64,000 nucleotides of DNA from Panonychus citri (GCF_014898815.1 NW_026515482.1:1240001-1304000); one strand, 5' to 3'. Shown: positions 1 to 14,163, counted from the stretch's first letter. Notes: generated from the letters alone by a model not told the origin. Numbers and translations: made by a program.

Positions 1-3000
1 AATGTCAACAAGGTGGAATCTGGTCTTTGCCAAGAATACCCGCTTGCAAAGAGCGTTACTGCGGTCCAGTACCTCAAATTGACAATGGTTTCGCAGTTGA
101 GGCAACAAATGTCACCTATCGAGGTACAGCAACGTACCAATGTTATGCTGGTTTTGCTTTCCCTTCAGGCCGAGGAACTGAGACTATCCGATGTGGGGAA
201 GATGGACATTGGGGTAAACTACCAGTTTGTCTTGCGTCTTCGTGTCCACCGCTACAAGAGGTTATTCATGCCAAGCAAAAAGTTCTCGTTGGCTCAGGTC
301 GATCATATGGAACAATTATTCGCTTCGAATGTGACCCTGGATATCATCGTAATGGTGTTCCCGTTATTATCTGTGAATCAATCGGCTCATGGTCTGCCAC
401 CCCACCCACCTGTGAACGTGCAACTTGTCCAACTCTTCCCGAAATACCGAATGGTTTTATCATCGATCAGTCAAAGAAATACTTTTTCGGAGATGAGGCT
501 AAGGTACAATGTAATCGAGGCTACAAATTAATCGGTAAAACAAACATTGTCTGTGGTGCTAATCAAACATTTGAAGAGCTTCCATCTTGTAAGGATATTG
601 ATGAATGTTCATCACCGGCCGCTTGTGATTCTGCTTCCACTCAATGTACCAATACACCGGGTGGTTTCTTCTGTAAGTGTAAAGATGGTTTCGAGCCTAA
701 TCTTGATTGTCGACCAGTAGGTGATCTTGGCCTTGGATCTGGAGTTATTCCTGATGGATCAATTAAATCATCACCATCAGAGCCAAATTATGCAAAAACA
801 TCGGTACGAATCAACTCTGAGAAAGGTTGGTGTGGTGCTATTCCTGAAAAGGGACGAAATTGGGTTCAAATTGATTTACGAGCTCAAACGGTTATTCGTG
901 GTTTCCGTATTCAACCAGTTACCCGTGACGATGGTTCTCAAGCTTTTCCAGTAACAGTGCGACTTCAACACTCTAATGAGCTAACCGACCTTTTCCGTGA
1001 TTACGCTGACCTATCCAGTCGACCAGTTCAATTCCGTCTCGCACCGAACGGTGGATCAGGCCTATCAATTGTTAACCTCCCGATTCCATTGGAAGCTCGT
1101 TACATTCGTCTTCTAATAATGGAATATGTTGCCGCTCCTTGTATGCGTTTTGAACTAATGGGCTGCTCACGACAAGATTGTACCGATGTTAACGAGTGTC
1201 TCGTTAAAAACGGCGGATGTGATCAGCGTTGTTCAAATTCACCTGGTTCGTTTAATTGTTTCTGTAACGCTGGTTATGAATTGTACACTCGAAATGGAAC
1301 ATCAAACTTTTTCATTCCACCAACGGAAACTGGACTCAAAGAGGGTGATCAATATCGATTGAATAAAACTTGTGTACCCAAGAATTGTCCCAGACTTGAC
1401 CCTCCCGTTAACGGTAAAATTTTATCAACCAAGAAAAACTATTACTTTGGTGATATAATTTCATTCCATTGTGATTTTGGTTACCTAATGACCGGTCCGT
1501 CAAACTTATTGTGTACCTCTAATGGTGTTTGGAATGGTACAGTTCCTGAATGTGTTTACGCTTATTGTCCAACTCTTGAAGACGATTCATCGGTTGGTCT
1601 TAACTTCCGTTATAGTGAAGATCGATCAACAAAGTTAACCTCAGTTCCATATCTGTCAAATGTTACCGTTGAATGTGAACAAGAGGGTAAACCGCTTCGT
1701 GGTACCGCTTCAGCTTCATTCCGTCAATGTGTTTTTGACCCTAAAATGAGTCACCCTGAATTCTGGTTATCCGGTACAACACCAACTTGTCCAAGGGTCG
1801 ATTGTGGTTTACCACCAAATACAACGGGTGCTTCATATGGTTTCTATGCTGATACCAAGTATCGAGCATCTTTCTTTTTCGGTTGCGAGGAAACATTTAC
1901 CTTGGCAGGTAAAACCTCAAGAAACGATAATGTTATCCGTTGTGGTCCCGATGGTATCTGGGACTTTGGTGATTTAAGATGTGAAGGGCCAGTTTGCGCT
2001 GATCCAGGTCATTCTCCCGATGGACAACAATCAGCTTTATCGTTTGAACAAGGATCCCAAGTATCATTTTCCTGTAATAAACCAGGTTACATACCTTATT
2101 CAACGGATCCAATTACCTGTGTCAAATCAGCTGAGTGTAAGGTTGTCAGTCCAATCGGTATAACTTCAGGGTTAATTCCAGATTCGGCAATTAATGCGAC
2201 CTCCCAACGATCCAATTACGAGGCTAAACATATAAGACTTAATTCAGCGACAGGTTGGTGTGGTCAACATGAACCTTTCACCTATGTAACCGTTGACCTT
2301 GGAAAATCGTATCGAGTTAAAGGTTTACTGGTTAAAGGTGTTATTACCAATGATGTTGTCGGCCGACCAACCGAGTTACGATTATTTTACAAGAATCGTG
2401 AATCGGACAGTTTTGTCGTCTATTTCCCTAACTTTAATCTCTCAAGCGCCGAACCAGGTAACTATGGTGAACTGACACATATTCCACTGCCAATGTCAAT
2501 CACCGCTCGATATGTTATTATTGGAATTGTTTCATATCACAAAAATCCGTGCCTTAAATTTGAACTTCTTGGATGTGAAGATACAAAAGATTCCGTTTTA
2601 TTGGGTTACAATGACGGTTATCCAGCTTGTGTTGACCAAGAGCCACCTCATTTCGTTAACTGTCCAACTGGTCCCGTTATGGTTCAAAAAGGAGCCACCG
2701 GACTTTTACCAGTAAACTTTTCGATTCCCATTGCCAAAGATAATTCCGGTTTTATTGTCCGATCAGAAATCCGTCCACCAGGCTTTAAACCTCCACAATT
2801 TGTTTTCAAAAACACTGTCGTTGAATATATTGCCTATGATACCGATGGTAATGTCGCCGTTTGCGCGGTAAACATAACCGTACCCGATGATACACCACCG
2901 AGTGTTGTTTGTCCAAAATCTTATGTCATTGAATTAGCGGAGGAGCAAGACGCTTATCGGGTTAACTTTAACAACACTTTACCCTCGATTAAAGCATTTG

Positions 3001-4409
3001 ATAAATCGGGCGATGTTAAAATCTCACTTGTACCCGATACCGCTCTTATACCTTTGGGTGCTTATCGAAATGTTACCGTTATTGCCACTGATCTTTCGGG
3101 TAATGAGGCTCATTGTCATTTCCAAGTTTCCGTTCAAGCAGCTAAATGTGTCTCATGGTCATTATCCGCACCTCTTAATGGTGCTGTTGAATGTCTTCCC
3201 GATGAGCCCAATACCGGATTACGTTGTGTTGCCACATGTAAATCGGGTTACCGATTCACTGATGGTGTTACAGCTAAAACTTACGAGTGCTCCGCCGGTG
3301 GACCATGGACTCCAGAGGCCATTATACCCGACTGTGTTTCCGAGACGACTGATGAAGCCTCTTACGATGTTTCCGCTAAAGTTGAATATCGATCTGGTGG
3401 TTTTATCCCGCCAACTTGTTTACAACAATACGTTAATTATGTGGCCTCTTATTACAACTCATTGAATCAAGTACTTTCTGACCGATGTTCGGCCATTAAC
3501 GTTCAAATGGAGATCAAATTTTTCAACACAACCGCTTTCGTACCTAAAGATAATCTCAATCAAATGACAATGGAATATATTTTAAGGATAATTCCTGCTG
3601 TTCGACAACCCTCATTATATGAAATTTGTGGTTACACTTTGGGTGTTATTTTTGATCTTTCGGTACCTTCAACCTCAGCTATTCTCGAACCTATTTTGAA
3701 CATTTCCGCAACCCAAGTTGGTGGCACTTGCCCTGGTATTCAAGCACTACGATCTTCAGTTGAACGGGGATTCACTTGTAAAAATGGTGAAGTACTTAAT
3801 ATTCCTGCCGCTGCTCCTGGTTCAGGTGCAAGTCCACCTTTGGCCACAGTTCCACGGTGTCTTCACTGTCCAGCGGGTACTTATGCCGATACCAAGGCCC
3901 ATAAATGTATCTCATGTGCTAAAGGATTTTATCAAGATACAACTCGACAACCTGTTTGCCGTAAATGTCCAGACGGAAGTTACACTCAAAATGAAGGATC
4001 TAAAAGTCTTGCTGAATGTGTACCCGTTTGTGGTTATGGTACTTACTCACTTTCCGGTTTAGTACCTTGTCTACAATGTCCAGATAACACTTTCTCAGGA
4101 ACACCACCGAAAGATGGTTTCAAAGAATGCGCTAAATGTCCAGTTGATACTTTTACCTTTACTCCAGGAGCTATTTCAGCATCTTTATGTTCAAAGAAAT
4201 GCCCTGCGGGTACTTATTCCGACACTGGACTTGAACCGTGTACAACTTGTCCAACACACTTTTACCAAGATAAAATTGGTTCAACCAACTGTACCGAATG
4301 TGATTCTAAGGCTAAAACTTTCCGACCTGGTGCTTTAAGTCCCGAAGCTTGTCAGCCAGTTGAATGTAAGTTTTTGATTAATTAACTTTTCCAATAACGA
4401 TAATTAATC

Positions 4410-4461
<52 letters not shown>

Positions 4462-7400
4462 TTTCCCAATAGGTGGTAATCTTAAATGTAAACACGGTGG
4501 TATTTGTCTGATCCAAAACCACGAAGCGACCTGTTACTGTCCCGCCGGTTTTACTGGAAAATATTGTGAAAAAGATATCGATGAATGTTCATCCGATCCA
4601 TGTTATAATGGCGGTTCTTGTATCGATCTACCTCAAGGTTACGTTTGTAAATGTCCAGCCGGTTATTCGGGTCTTCAGTGTCAAATTGAAAAATCTGAAT
4701 GTACCGAAGGTGTTTGTCCAGAGCGAGCGATGTGCCAAGATCTTCCAGGCCGAGGAACCGTTAAATGTTTATGCCGATCAGGTTACGAGGGTCCAGGTTG
4801 TAATATAACCTCTGATCCATGTGCATCAACTGAACCCATTTGTCAAAATAATGGCCGTTGCCTGTCACTTCTTCAAGGTCGATTTAAATGTGACTGTCCA
4901 CCCGGTTGGTCAGGTCGATTCTGTGAGATAAACATTGACGATTGTATTGAACAACCTTGTCTCCTGGGAGGTAATTGTACCGATTTAGTTAACGATTTCC
5001 GATGTACCTGTCCACCAGGTTTCACCGGTAAACGTTGCGAAGCTAAGATTGACCTTTGCTCATCTCAACCCTGTGCCAATGGACTTTGCGTTGACCGATT
5101 ATTTTACCACGAATGTATTTGTGACCCCGGTTGGACTGGCGATTCTTGTTCCGTTAATATTAACGACTGCTCGCCCAATAAGTGTCTAAACAAGGGTGAA
5201 TGTGTTGATCTAGTCGATGGATTCCGGTAAGTATCTGACCTTAGATCGGTTTTTTTATCTCTCAAATTCCAACCCAATCGATTCCCAACCCAGGAAACTT
5301 TATAAATATTTGATGAAATGCCCTTAGGGCTTGAAATCACCAAGTTCAACATCATTATTATCATGATTGCTACCTGGCAAAGATATTATATCAATCAAGG
5401 TGGAGAAACTTTAAAAAATATTAATGATAAATTATATTGATCATTTTTATTGATAATGATGAATTTTGTTTTTCTTACTCAGGTTAATCAGAATGAACCT
5501 TTTTAATTTATATAATTAGACATTTAAATATTTGCTTGATTGTCTTTTTATTATACTAATTACAATTTAAATATATCTGTTAATTGTTGAGGTGAAAAAC
5601 ATTGACAGCAAAGGACAATTTTTAATTTGTTAAAGTTTTGTTTCTTGTTTATTTTATTTTCCGTTATCATGGGAAATCTTGATTATCATGATAATTTGAA
5701 AATTAAAGTCAATGAACTTGACAATTAATATTCAAGACAATTACGAGTAAATTGTTAATTCATGCAGCTAATTATAATTCTGTAATTAACTTGGTAATAT
5801 ATTCAGAATTAATAATATGATTCTCAAAGTATTAATAACAATCGTTAATTTAATAATTTGTTTTTTTCTTTATCAACCAATGTGATTGTTAATATTTGAT
5901 AAAAATTGATTAACTCGGTGATTAAGCAATTAGATGATTTTGATAATTTACTTGATTTGGGTTGGGTTTTGTTGAGAATTAAATCATTTCGTCTAATTGG
6001 ATTTTAATTGTAATTGTTTTACTTTTCTCGTTAAATTATAGCTGCGTATGTGAGGCTGGTTATACTGGTTCGTTATGTCAACATGAGGTCGATGCTTGTG
6101 AAGCTAAACCTTGTCAAAATGGCGGAACCTGTTACGATCTTGTTGATGGTTTCATGTGCCAATGTCGACCTGGTTTTGTTGGCCTTCAATGTGAGGCTGA
6201 AGTCGATGAATGTGCCAATAATCCGTGTTTCCCACAAGGAACCGCTTCTTGTGTTGATCAAGACAATGGTTTCAAGTGTGAATGTCATGAAGGTTTTATC
6301 GGTGAATTTTGTGAGACAAACGTTAACGAATGTGCTTCCAATCCATGTCTTAATGGTGCTACTTGTGTTGATGGTATCAATGAATATCGATGTACCTGTT
6401 TACCTGGTTGGTCAGGTGAAAGATGTGACCAAGATATTGGACACTGTGAGCCTGATACTTGTCTTAATAATGCCAAATGTGTTGACCTTTTCCAAGACTT
6501 TTTCTGTGTATGCCCATCGGGTACTGATGGTAAACGATGTCAAACTTCACCACAAAGATGTATTGGTGATCCTTGTCAACATGGTGGTACTTGTCGTGAC
6601 TTTGGTTCCGGTCTTAATTGTACCTGTCCTGCTCGTTATGCCGGTGATGGTTGTCATCTTGAATATCATCCTTGCCTTGACGGTGGTGTTTGTGCCAATG
6701 GTGCAACTTGCCGTGATCTTGGTGATGATTATCAATGTTTATGTCCACCTGGTTGGATGGGTAAAAATTGTGACATTGACGTACCCGATTGTGGTCCAAA
6801 CTCTTGTCCACCAACGGCTTCTTGTATCGATTTAACAAACGGCTTCTACTGTAAATGTCCATTTAACATGACGGGTGAAGATTGTCGCAAGTCGATCAAT
6901 ATTGGTCACGATATTTATATTAACGATGAATCTCGATCATCATCAGCCGCTTTAACGGCACCATTTGAATTCGGAGAGACTGCGACCTCACTAACTGTCG
7001 CTCTTTGGGTTCAATATCATACACCTGATACTCTTGGAAATTATTTCACTCTCTACTCGGTTAACTCACCTCATCTTCCGGTCGGTAAAAAAGTTCTAAT
7101 GTCCGGTGATCAACGAGGTATAACCATCTCATTTTTCCGTGGGGACAATTTTACCGATGTTTTCATACCCTATTTGGCCAATGTTCCCGTCAACGATGGT
7201 CAATGGCATCATTTGGTTGTCCTTTGGAACGGTGAAGAGGGAACTGTCACCCTAATAACCGATACCGCTGTCGCTGGAGTGGTCACTTATGCCTTTTCGG
7301 GAATGCGTTTATCATCAACACCTACTCATGGTTGGGTCGCTCTTGGTTCCGTTTTGGACGATGAAAATCGCGTCATTCCAAAGACCGGTTTCCATGGACG

Positions 7401-10400
7401 AATCTCAAGATTTAATATTTGGAATCGTCTTCTTGATATGTCATCTGAAATTCCATCGCAATTCCGAAGCTGTAAAAATGCACCGGTCATTTTCAACGGA
7501 CTTTTACTTCGTTGGGCTGGTTATGATCGTATTGAAGGTACCGTTGAGAAAGAATCACCTGGTAAATGTGGTCAAAGAGTTTGTGACCGTGGTTTCGCTG
7601 GCGATGAATGTAAAACATTGGAACAAGATAAAACACCACCGAGAATAGTTTACTGTCCAGCCGATCTTTGGGTTCACAGTAAAAATGGATCAGCGTCCGT
7701 TGAATGGGACGAACCACAATTTGTTGATGATCTTAAATCCGTTCAAGTTATCCGATCACCAGCAGATATTGCACAAGGTCAAATATTCCCACCGGGTACT
7801 TATGAAATCTCATATGTTGCCGTCGATGAATCTGGTAACTCTGCCAAGTGCGACTTTAAGATTCGAGTGATTCGGGAACGATGTCCGATTCCATTACCAC
7901 CGATCGGCGGTGAAAAGGTTTGCGGTGATTGGGGTAAAGGAGGAATGAACAAATATTGTAAAATCCACTGTAATCCAGGTCACGCTTTCGCTCAGCCCAT
8001 TCCTGATTATTACGTTTGTGGCGAAGAGGGATTCTGGCGACCCACTGAAGACCCAATGAAGCCACTTATCTTCCCAGCCTGTGCTCCCGTTCATCCGGCA
8101 CAAAAGATTTTCCGTATTGCTATGGCACTTCCATCTTCCGTTGTGTGCTCAGATTCGGGTAAACGAATTCTGAACTCGCGAGTTGCTGAAAATATTTTGA
8201 AAATCGATCGTGATTGGAAAATATGTTCAGATGAAACTCGAGGTACTTGTCGAGGATTAACAGTTGAAGTTCAATGTACCAAACGATCACCACGTCGAGA
8301 AGCTCGATCAACCACCGAAGAAGATGAAGATGTTTATGTTGTTGAGGTCGCTTTTCCGGCCAACAAAGAACCAGCAATTTCCAATCCATCTTCAGGCGAG
8401 AAAAATGTTCCAATCGATAGAATCATTAAGAAAGCCGTCTACGAATCTGCCATATTTGATGTTCGTGACACTTTACCAAATGTTGTACCCGATTTAACAT
8501 CACTCCAATTGGTTACCGACTTCGCTTGTCCAGCAGGTCAAGTAGTCGCCGCACCAAATTGTGTTGAATGCTCTCTTGGTACTTATTACCAAGAATCGAC
8601 CAAAACTTGTATTGAATGTCCAGTTGGTTTCTATCAAAATGAACTCGGTGCTCTTGAATGTCAACCCTGCCCAGTGATCTCCGGTAAACAAGGAATCACC
8701 GCACGCGCTGGATCACGATCACCAAACGATTGTAAAGCTCGTTGTACACCAGGCCAATATTACGATGAAGAGGCTCGAATATGTCGACATTGTGGTAACG
8801 GTTTCTATCAACCAAATGAAGGTTCATTCCATTGTATTCCTTGTGGTCAAGGTTTAACAACTCGAAGTGCCGAGGCCGTTTCACCTCAAGAGTGTCGACG
8901 TAAGTACTTTTCCCTGCAAAAAAAAATTCCAATTTAATTGATCATTTTCAAAAATTCATTCTCTCAGGCGATTACCTTTCCTCCTCTCACTTTAAAGATT
9001 TTTGATTAATTAATCAATTTTATCTCTTTAATTATATAGCTGAATGTAAACCCGGTTTCCAATTATCTGCACTTGGTGAATGTGAACCCTGTCCAATCGG
9101 TTACTTCCGACCTTACGGATTACATGAGTGTCGACGATGTGATAATGGAAAGACAACCGGATTCCTTGGTGCTTCTGACCGAAACCACTGTAACCTGAGT
9201 AAGTTTCAATTCTGAACCAGTTTTCAGTCTCTCAGATTGATCATCAATTTAATTCAATCCTTTTAATTATTTTCTTTTCTTTTTTTCTCCTTCATCAAAA
9301 TTAACCTTTAGCTGTGTGTAACGAAGGTGAATATCTTCATCTTGAGAGCACCACTGGAAGCGAATCATGTGAATTATGTCCTAAGGGAAGTTACCAAGAT
9401 TCTAAACAACGAGATACCTCATGTATCCCTTGTCCACCCGATACAACAACCAACCGAACAGGATCAACAAGCGAATCTCAATGTACTAATCCCTGTTTGG
9501 TAAACGGAAAGGTTCAACTTTGTCAGGCCAATTCTTATTGTGTTTTCCATAAGGAAACACAATCTTATGCATGTGAATGTAAACCCAAATATCGTAAAAC
9601 TTATGACGATGAAGAGAATCCGGAAGAAACGGGTACCCCAAAGAAAGAGGTTTGCGTTTACGTTTGCGACAATTATTGTATCAATGGTGGACGTTGTTCC
9701 GTTAACCTGGAAACAAATCGACCTCAATGTGATTGTCCAGCAAACTTTTTCGGAGATAAATGTGAACGTAAATCAGAATTTGTTTACATTGCCGGTGGAA
9801 TTGGAGCCGCTGTATTATTTATCATTCTAATGGTTCTATTGATCTGGATGATTTGTGTTCGAACCTCAACCTCACATGGCTCATTCGGTAAAAAATTATC
9901 AATTCCAACACTTCCAACACCAGGTTAGTGCAAATGATTCCCTTCGCATAATCGAAGTGCAAAAATTGACCAACCATTAGATCAGAAATATATTTATGAT
10001 ATTTTCCATTTTCGTACATTTTTCTAGGGGCAGGAACCATTGCAACCGATATTTATTCAACCTCAACCAACGGAGCTCAGCCCAACTTTTACTACGGAGC
10101 ACCAGTACCTTACGCTGAAAGTATAGCACCAAGTCACCATTCAACGTACGCACATTATTATGACGACGATGAAGATGGTTGGGAAATGCCCAATTTTTAC
10201 AACGAAACTTATATGAAGGAATCGCTTCATAATTCAAAAAATGCCAATGGAACCGCAACCCTTCAGGGTATTAACAATCCAAGTATTTATGGTAACAAAG
10301 AGGATCTTTATGATAGATTAAGAAGGCATCAGTATAACGGAAAGAAAGGAGGTAATTAGTTGATTTGATTGGTCTTTTTTAATTGTTTACCAATGATAAG

Positions 10401-10487
10401 AATTGTTTTTTATTAATTTTTGTTTCTCTTTTCATCTTTTTCTCAGATACAACAAGTGATAGTGAAGATCAAGGACAAAGTCATTGA
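1..10487 (+). CDS. uif: Uninflatable/SVEP1-like mosaic transmembrane receptor (3' part, 7 exons)
   Basis: The coding frame is open at the left edge (first full codon at 3), so the 5' part lies outside. Exons by splice sites and phase: 3-4365, 4473-5226, 6042-8899, 9040-9198, 9312-9923, 10028-10351, 10447-10487, giving about 3036 residues here. Domains in order: sushi repeats (3-590), calcium-binding-type EGF (598-715), discoidin/F5-8C (725-1165), EGF, sushi (1385-1990), a second discoidin (2145-2580), two HYR (2640-3150), sushi-like, ephrin-receptor-like Cys repeats (3780-4365), about a dozen EGF repeats (4490-6890), a LamG/pentraxin-like fold (6900-7470), HYR (7630-7880), more ephrin-receptor-like repeats, EGF, one TM helix (about 9780-9860) and a cytoplasmic tail. 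This order matches Drosophila Uninflatable, an apical tracheal/epidermal membrane protein that modulates Notch signalling, and vertebrate SVEP1. The orthology call is inference. Polyadenylation signals AATAAA lie at 10763 and 10832. Confidence 0.8.
4413..4459. repeat. (TC)n microsatellite in receptor intron
   Basis: An uninterrupted TC tract of about 46 bases fills most of the first intron visible here (4366-4472) and serves as an extended polypyrimidine tract before the AG at 4471-4472. Similar TC tracts occur near 11160, 14760, 17705, 27835, 43465 and 44120. Confidence 0.9.
5227..6041 (+). other. Longest visible intron of the receptor gene
   Basis: An 815-bp AT-rich intron splits a codon (CG|C, Arg) inside an EGF repeat. 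Donor GTAAGT is at 5227 and the acceptor AG ends at 6041. I see no ORF or RNA gene in it. Confidence 0.8.
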
Positions 10488-10572
10488 GACCGAAATGAAG
10501 TTAACTCGAATAACAATTAAACTCTTAACAATACGAAATGAACAATTAATTAGGTTTTTGGTTTTTGTTTTT

Positions 10573-11761
10573 TTCTCGCAATCAATTTAGGATAAAATTT
10601 AATTCTCATTCTGTAAATATTTCCTCATATTCATTGATAATCCCAATATATATCAAGGATATAAATGGATTGTCATTCATACTCAACTTTGTTTTCATCA
10701 TCAAAAAAAACTTCATCTCATCCATTGACCACCATTAATTAACAATCAATTGTTTACAATCTAATAAACAATTTGATAACGATATATATTATCAATAACA
10801 ATCAACAACACTTATCCAAATTAAGTGTTCAAATAAATGTTTTTAACTACTTTTCAAAGGTTAATAATCATCATCATCAACAACAACAACAACCATTTGC
10901 CTTAACCATCAAAACACAATTAAAAGATTAAGGACTCTAAGCAATTTAAATTTGGCATCAACAATTTGATTGATCACAATTAAGTGCATTAATGTATCAA
11001 ATTAATTTAATTACCCATAGACCGTAATTGTGAAAACTAATCTAACAACAAATTAGATTATTAATATATTTTGGTTAAATTGTCTCCAATTGGAAGCATT
11101 TTCTGTAAATCGAACTGAAAACAAAAGTTCTAATTTTCTACTTTTGTAATAACTTTCTCTCTCTCCTCTCTCTCTCTCTCTCTCACTATTTCCTTTGCTT
11201 CCTATCATCCTCGTCATCCTGATCTTCCCTTTTACCTCAATCGATCTGAAAACAATCAATTAATTTGAGAAAATAAATAGAAAACAATTTTTTATTCTAC
11301 CCGAAAATTGTCGTTATTTACGAACATGGAAAACAATTGCAAGTGAATAAGTCGATGAAGTTTCGAGCGATTCGATCAGGTCACTTTGAGACGATTCTCA
11401 ACTTTACGATTTGTCTTTTAATTTTTCGTTTTCAAACTTTCTTTTATATCTCAAAGCAAAACACGAATCCCAATGTAACTTTTGAATGTGTTTTCGCAAA
11501 TAACCATAGTTGAAACTTTCGTATGAACAAAACAACATCGAAGTGTAATTTTCTCGTTGTCGAATGTGACTTTCTACAGTATATTGATGTCCTTGAAAGG
11601 TGTACTTTTCCTACAGAATCCACAGAGACACTTATAGAGATGACGTCTGGTCTACAGATTTTCTTTATTTCTGCGAAATGTTCCCAGGTTTAGGTACTGT
11701 GAACCTTTTCGAATGAACAAAATAAAAGTTTTCATAATTCGATTTTCCTCTCCTCCAATCT
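10573..11761. repeat. Duplicated block A, copy A1
   Basis: The block starts 86 bp after the receptor stop codon and matches 14159-15390 in the same orientation, with only small indels and substitutions. A 13-base piece present near 14522 is missing here, for example. It carries the receptor 3' UTR/downstream region plus the 3' part of the antisense zinc-finger gene. It ends abruptly at about 11761, where an inverted copy of 24-28 kb begins; the two sequences share only TCT at the junction. Confidence 0.9.
11418..11761 (-). pseudogene. Truncated zinc-finger gene copy
   Basis: This corresponds to the C-terminal part of the gene at 15032-15670. It keeps the stop codon (TTA at 11418-11420 on the + strand) but is cut off at the junction near 11761, so the N-terminal part is gone. 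Single-base deletions against the intact copy (for example CTTGAAAGG here against CTTGGAAAGG at 15216, and GACGTCTGG against GACGTCCTGG) shift the frame. It cannot make the protein. Confidence 0.85.
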
Positions 11762-14074
11762 CTAAATTGATTAGTAATTAATCACTGAACGAACTTTAAA
11801 CATTAATCAATACGAGAGATGAAAACAAATCACAAGATAATTATGATACAATGATTAGAAAGATAACAACAATCAACAGAGACAGATATGAAACACAATT
11901 AAAACAGGAAAAGAAAACCAATCAAGATATTGATCACAAAGTTTTTCGTTTTGCTTCTACATATATGATTATTAACCTGGAGATTGGTGCTCTATGGAAC
12001 TTTTAGTGTCAAATCATTTTTGTTAAAATGGTAATTTCTCTTTGTTGTTACCAAATTCACCAAATTTTCAGTCAAATTAGTCATATTAGTCGTTCAAAGT
12101 CTCATTTTCTTCCTTATCTCCCTCTCCCTCTCTCTCTTTTTCTCTTCATCATTAGTTAGAATCTTTATCAACTCTAAATGAGTGAGAAAAAGGAGACAAG
12201 AGAAAGAAAAGTAGAAAAGAGAAAAAGTTTCGTTCTTTTTAGAATTTATCATTTCTCTGTGAATAAACAAAGAAAAAACCAAATCTCGGTTACAGTGTTT
12301 ATCTTTTGGAGAGCAACTATCAACATCTAATTATTAATCGGACTAAAGGTATTAAGATAAAATTTTTAATCTTCTCTGGTCTTCATCTTTTTTGTTACAT
12401 GTTCATCACCATTCTCACACTTTCATTTTAACATCTCTCTCTCTTCCTGTTACTCTTTCTCTCTCGCTTTTTCTCTTCTCATTTTTCATTTTCTCGCTTT
12501 TTATCTTCTTCTTCCAATTCTAGGTTTGTTTCGCCCTCTGTCACTGGTTTTACCTAATTTGTTGAGTGTCTGATTAATTGCTCTCTCCTTTTCCTCCAAT
12601 ATTCCTTGTAACCTTGTTCATTTTCACTAAAAAGTATTGACTCATCTTACTACCACTTAGAATGAACAGTTAAAGCTTAAAAAGCTTCTCTTTAGAATTT
12701 TCTCTCCATTTCTCTGTTTTGGTTTGTTTTCTTCTAACTCTTCCCTTTTGAGTGTTACTTTTCTCATGGTGTACTCTGTTATTAACGAACATGATTCCAA
12801 TGAAATTTTTAAATTCACAGAGATGATCTTAAAGAATTGATGGACCAAAGTCGCGCTGTCCTCGTTTGGTTGGTTTTCTGCCAATAGAGATAAACTGCCA
12901 TTACTACGCTAAATGGACTCAACGTTCTTGTGAAGAAATAGAATCAAATTTGAATTACGTCAAGGGAAAGGAAGACCAAGAGGCTCTAATTGATTAATGA
13001 GGACGTCGTTGATGGATGGCTATTATCCCAATTTCTGATGTTGTGATCGCCGGTGTACTGATAAAATAAAGTTCCAACAAAACTGCTCAAATCTGGTGAA
13101 GTATTAATTCTCAACGGATAAAAATTTTCATTCAGTTAAAGAAAAAGCTCGTTTTCGTTCCTGCCATCGGTAAAATGACTATTGTTATGTTACAAAGAAA
13201 TTTAATGCGACTATATGATTATCGGAGATGCTCATTTCCGATTTTCTTAATTGTTGAAATTGAAATGTACACTTTAAAAACGATCATCAAAAAAGCTTAA
13301 CTATTAATTATTACAAAGTCCAAATACATTTTAATCAGACAAGTGAATGTATTTACAAAGTCAATTCTCTGTGCACATATGTAATTAAAAGAAGCGATAA
13401 ATTTTGATTTTAATTGTTTTGTCTTCGTTAAAAAATTAGAATTTAAAAAAAAGCAAGATAATTTCAAGTCATCGAACAAAATTTTGTTCATCTCACTCCA
13501 ATATTTGTCGGCAACAATCTTTGAAATAAAACAAACAAACCATTAATTGGTCAATTGATTAATCACTTAATTCTAATTTTTTAATCTTAAGATGGGTAAA
13601 TTGAGCAAATTGACTTTCAGCAAAACCTTTTTGAGCAAATTTTTTGGGCTAAAACAGAATAGAAAATATTACCTTCAGTTTAATCAAAAATGAATTGACC
13701 TTAAATTTTGGGTCCGAAATTGCGGTTAATCAAACAAATATTAGTACAATGGACAAATTTGGAAAACTAATTATTTTTTATAAAAAAGATTTCGTTTAAT
13801 TTTTCATTTCGATAAATTTGTGACAGTATTAAGGTGCGATTAATTGTTAAATTTCTGATTGTGTGAGTATAAAAATATACTTATTAAAAATTAGTTGACA
13901 TTAATTAGCTGCTCGAGTGACCAAAAAGTAGACACGGTGAAAATAGATTGTAATCAAATCAACGATATTGTAACTTTATTATTGATTTGATTCGAATCTT
14001 GATTGGTAAATTAATTTAGTAATTAACGATAAAGTAGTTAATCATCACAATTCCTCCTAATTAATCATAAAAGT
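11761..14074. repeat. Duplicated block B', inverted partial copy of 24016-28144
   Basis: Read on the opposite strand, this block follows 28144 down to 24016 but is about 1.8 kb shorter. Matching segments include 11761-11940 with 28144-27960, 12090-12500 with 27645-27190, 12510-13020 with about 26450-25880, and 13250-14074 with about 25150-24016. Missing pieces include the whole Ser-rich first exon of the folate dehydrogenase, a 486-bp internal piece, and about 300 bp equivalent to 24675-24995. Confidence 0.9.
12821..13250 (+). pseudogene. MTD1-like folate dehydrogenase pseudogene
   Basis: This is a degenerate copy of the gene at 25150-27066. It begins at the acceptor of exon 2 (AG ending 12820) and runs to the conserved stop (TAA at 13248-13250). 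Exon 1 is absent. The middle, including intron 2 and the NAD-binding Asn-Arg-Ser region, is deleted at a TTATCCC microhomology (13023-13029). Small indels shift the frame throughout. No product is expected. Confidence 0.9.
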
Positions 14075-14163
14075 TATTATTTACGAACATAGGAAAACAG
14101 TTGCAAGTGAATAAGTCGATGAAGTTTCGAGCGATTCGATCAGGTTACTTTGGGACGATTCTC
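14073..14163. repeat. Short block C, third partial copy of block A
   Basis: About 90 bases match 14930-15011 and 11310-11395, which is the sequence just downstream of the zinc-finger stop codon. They join directly to the start of A2 through a shared TTCTC at 14159-14163. This shows that the A duplication involved at least three partial copies. Confidence 0.85.
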
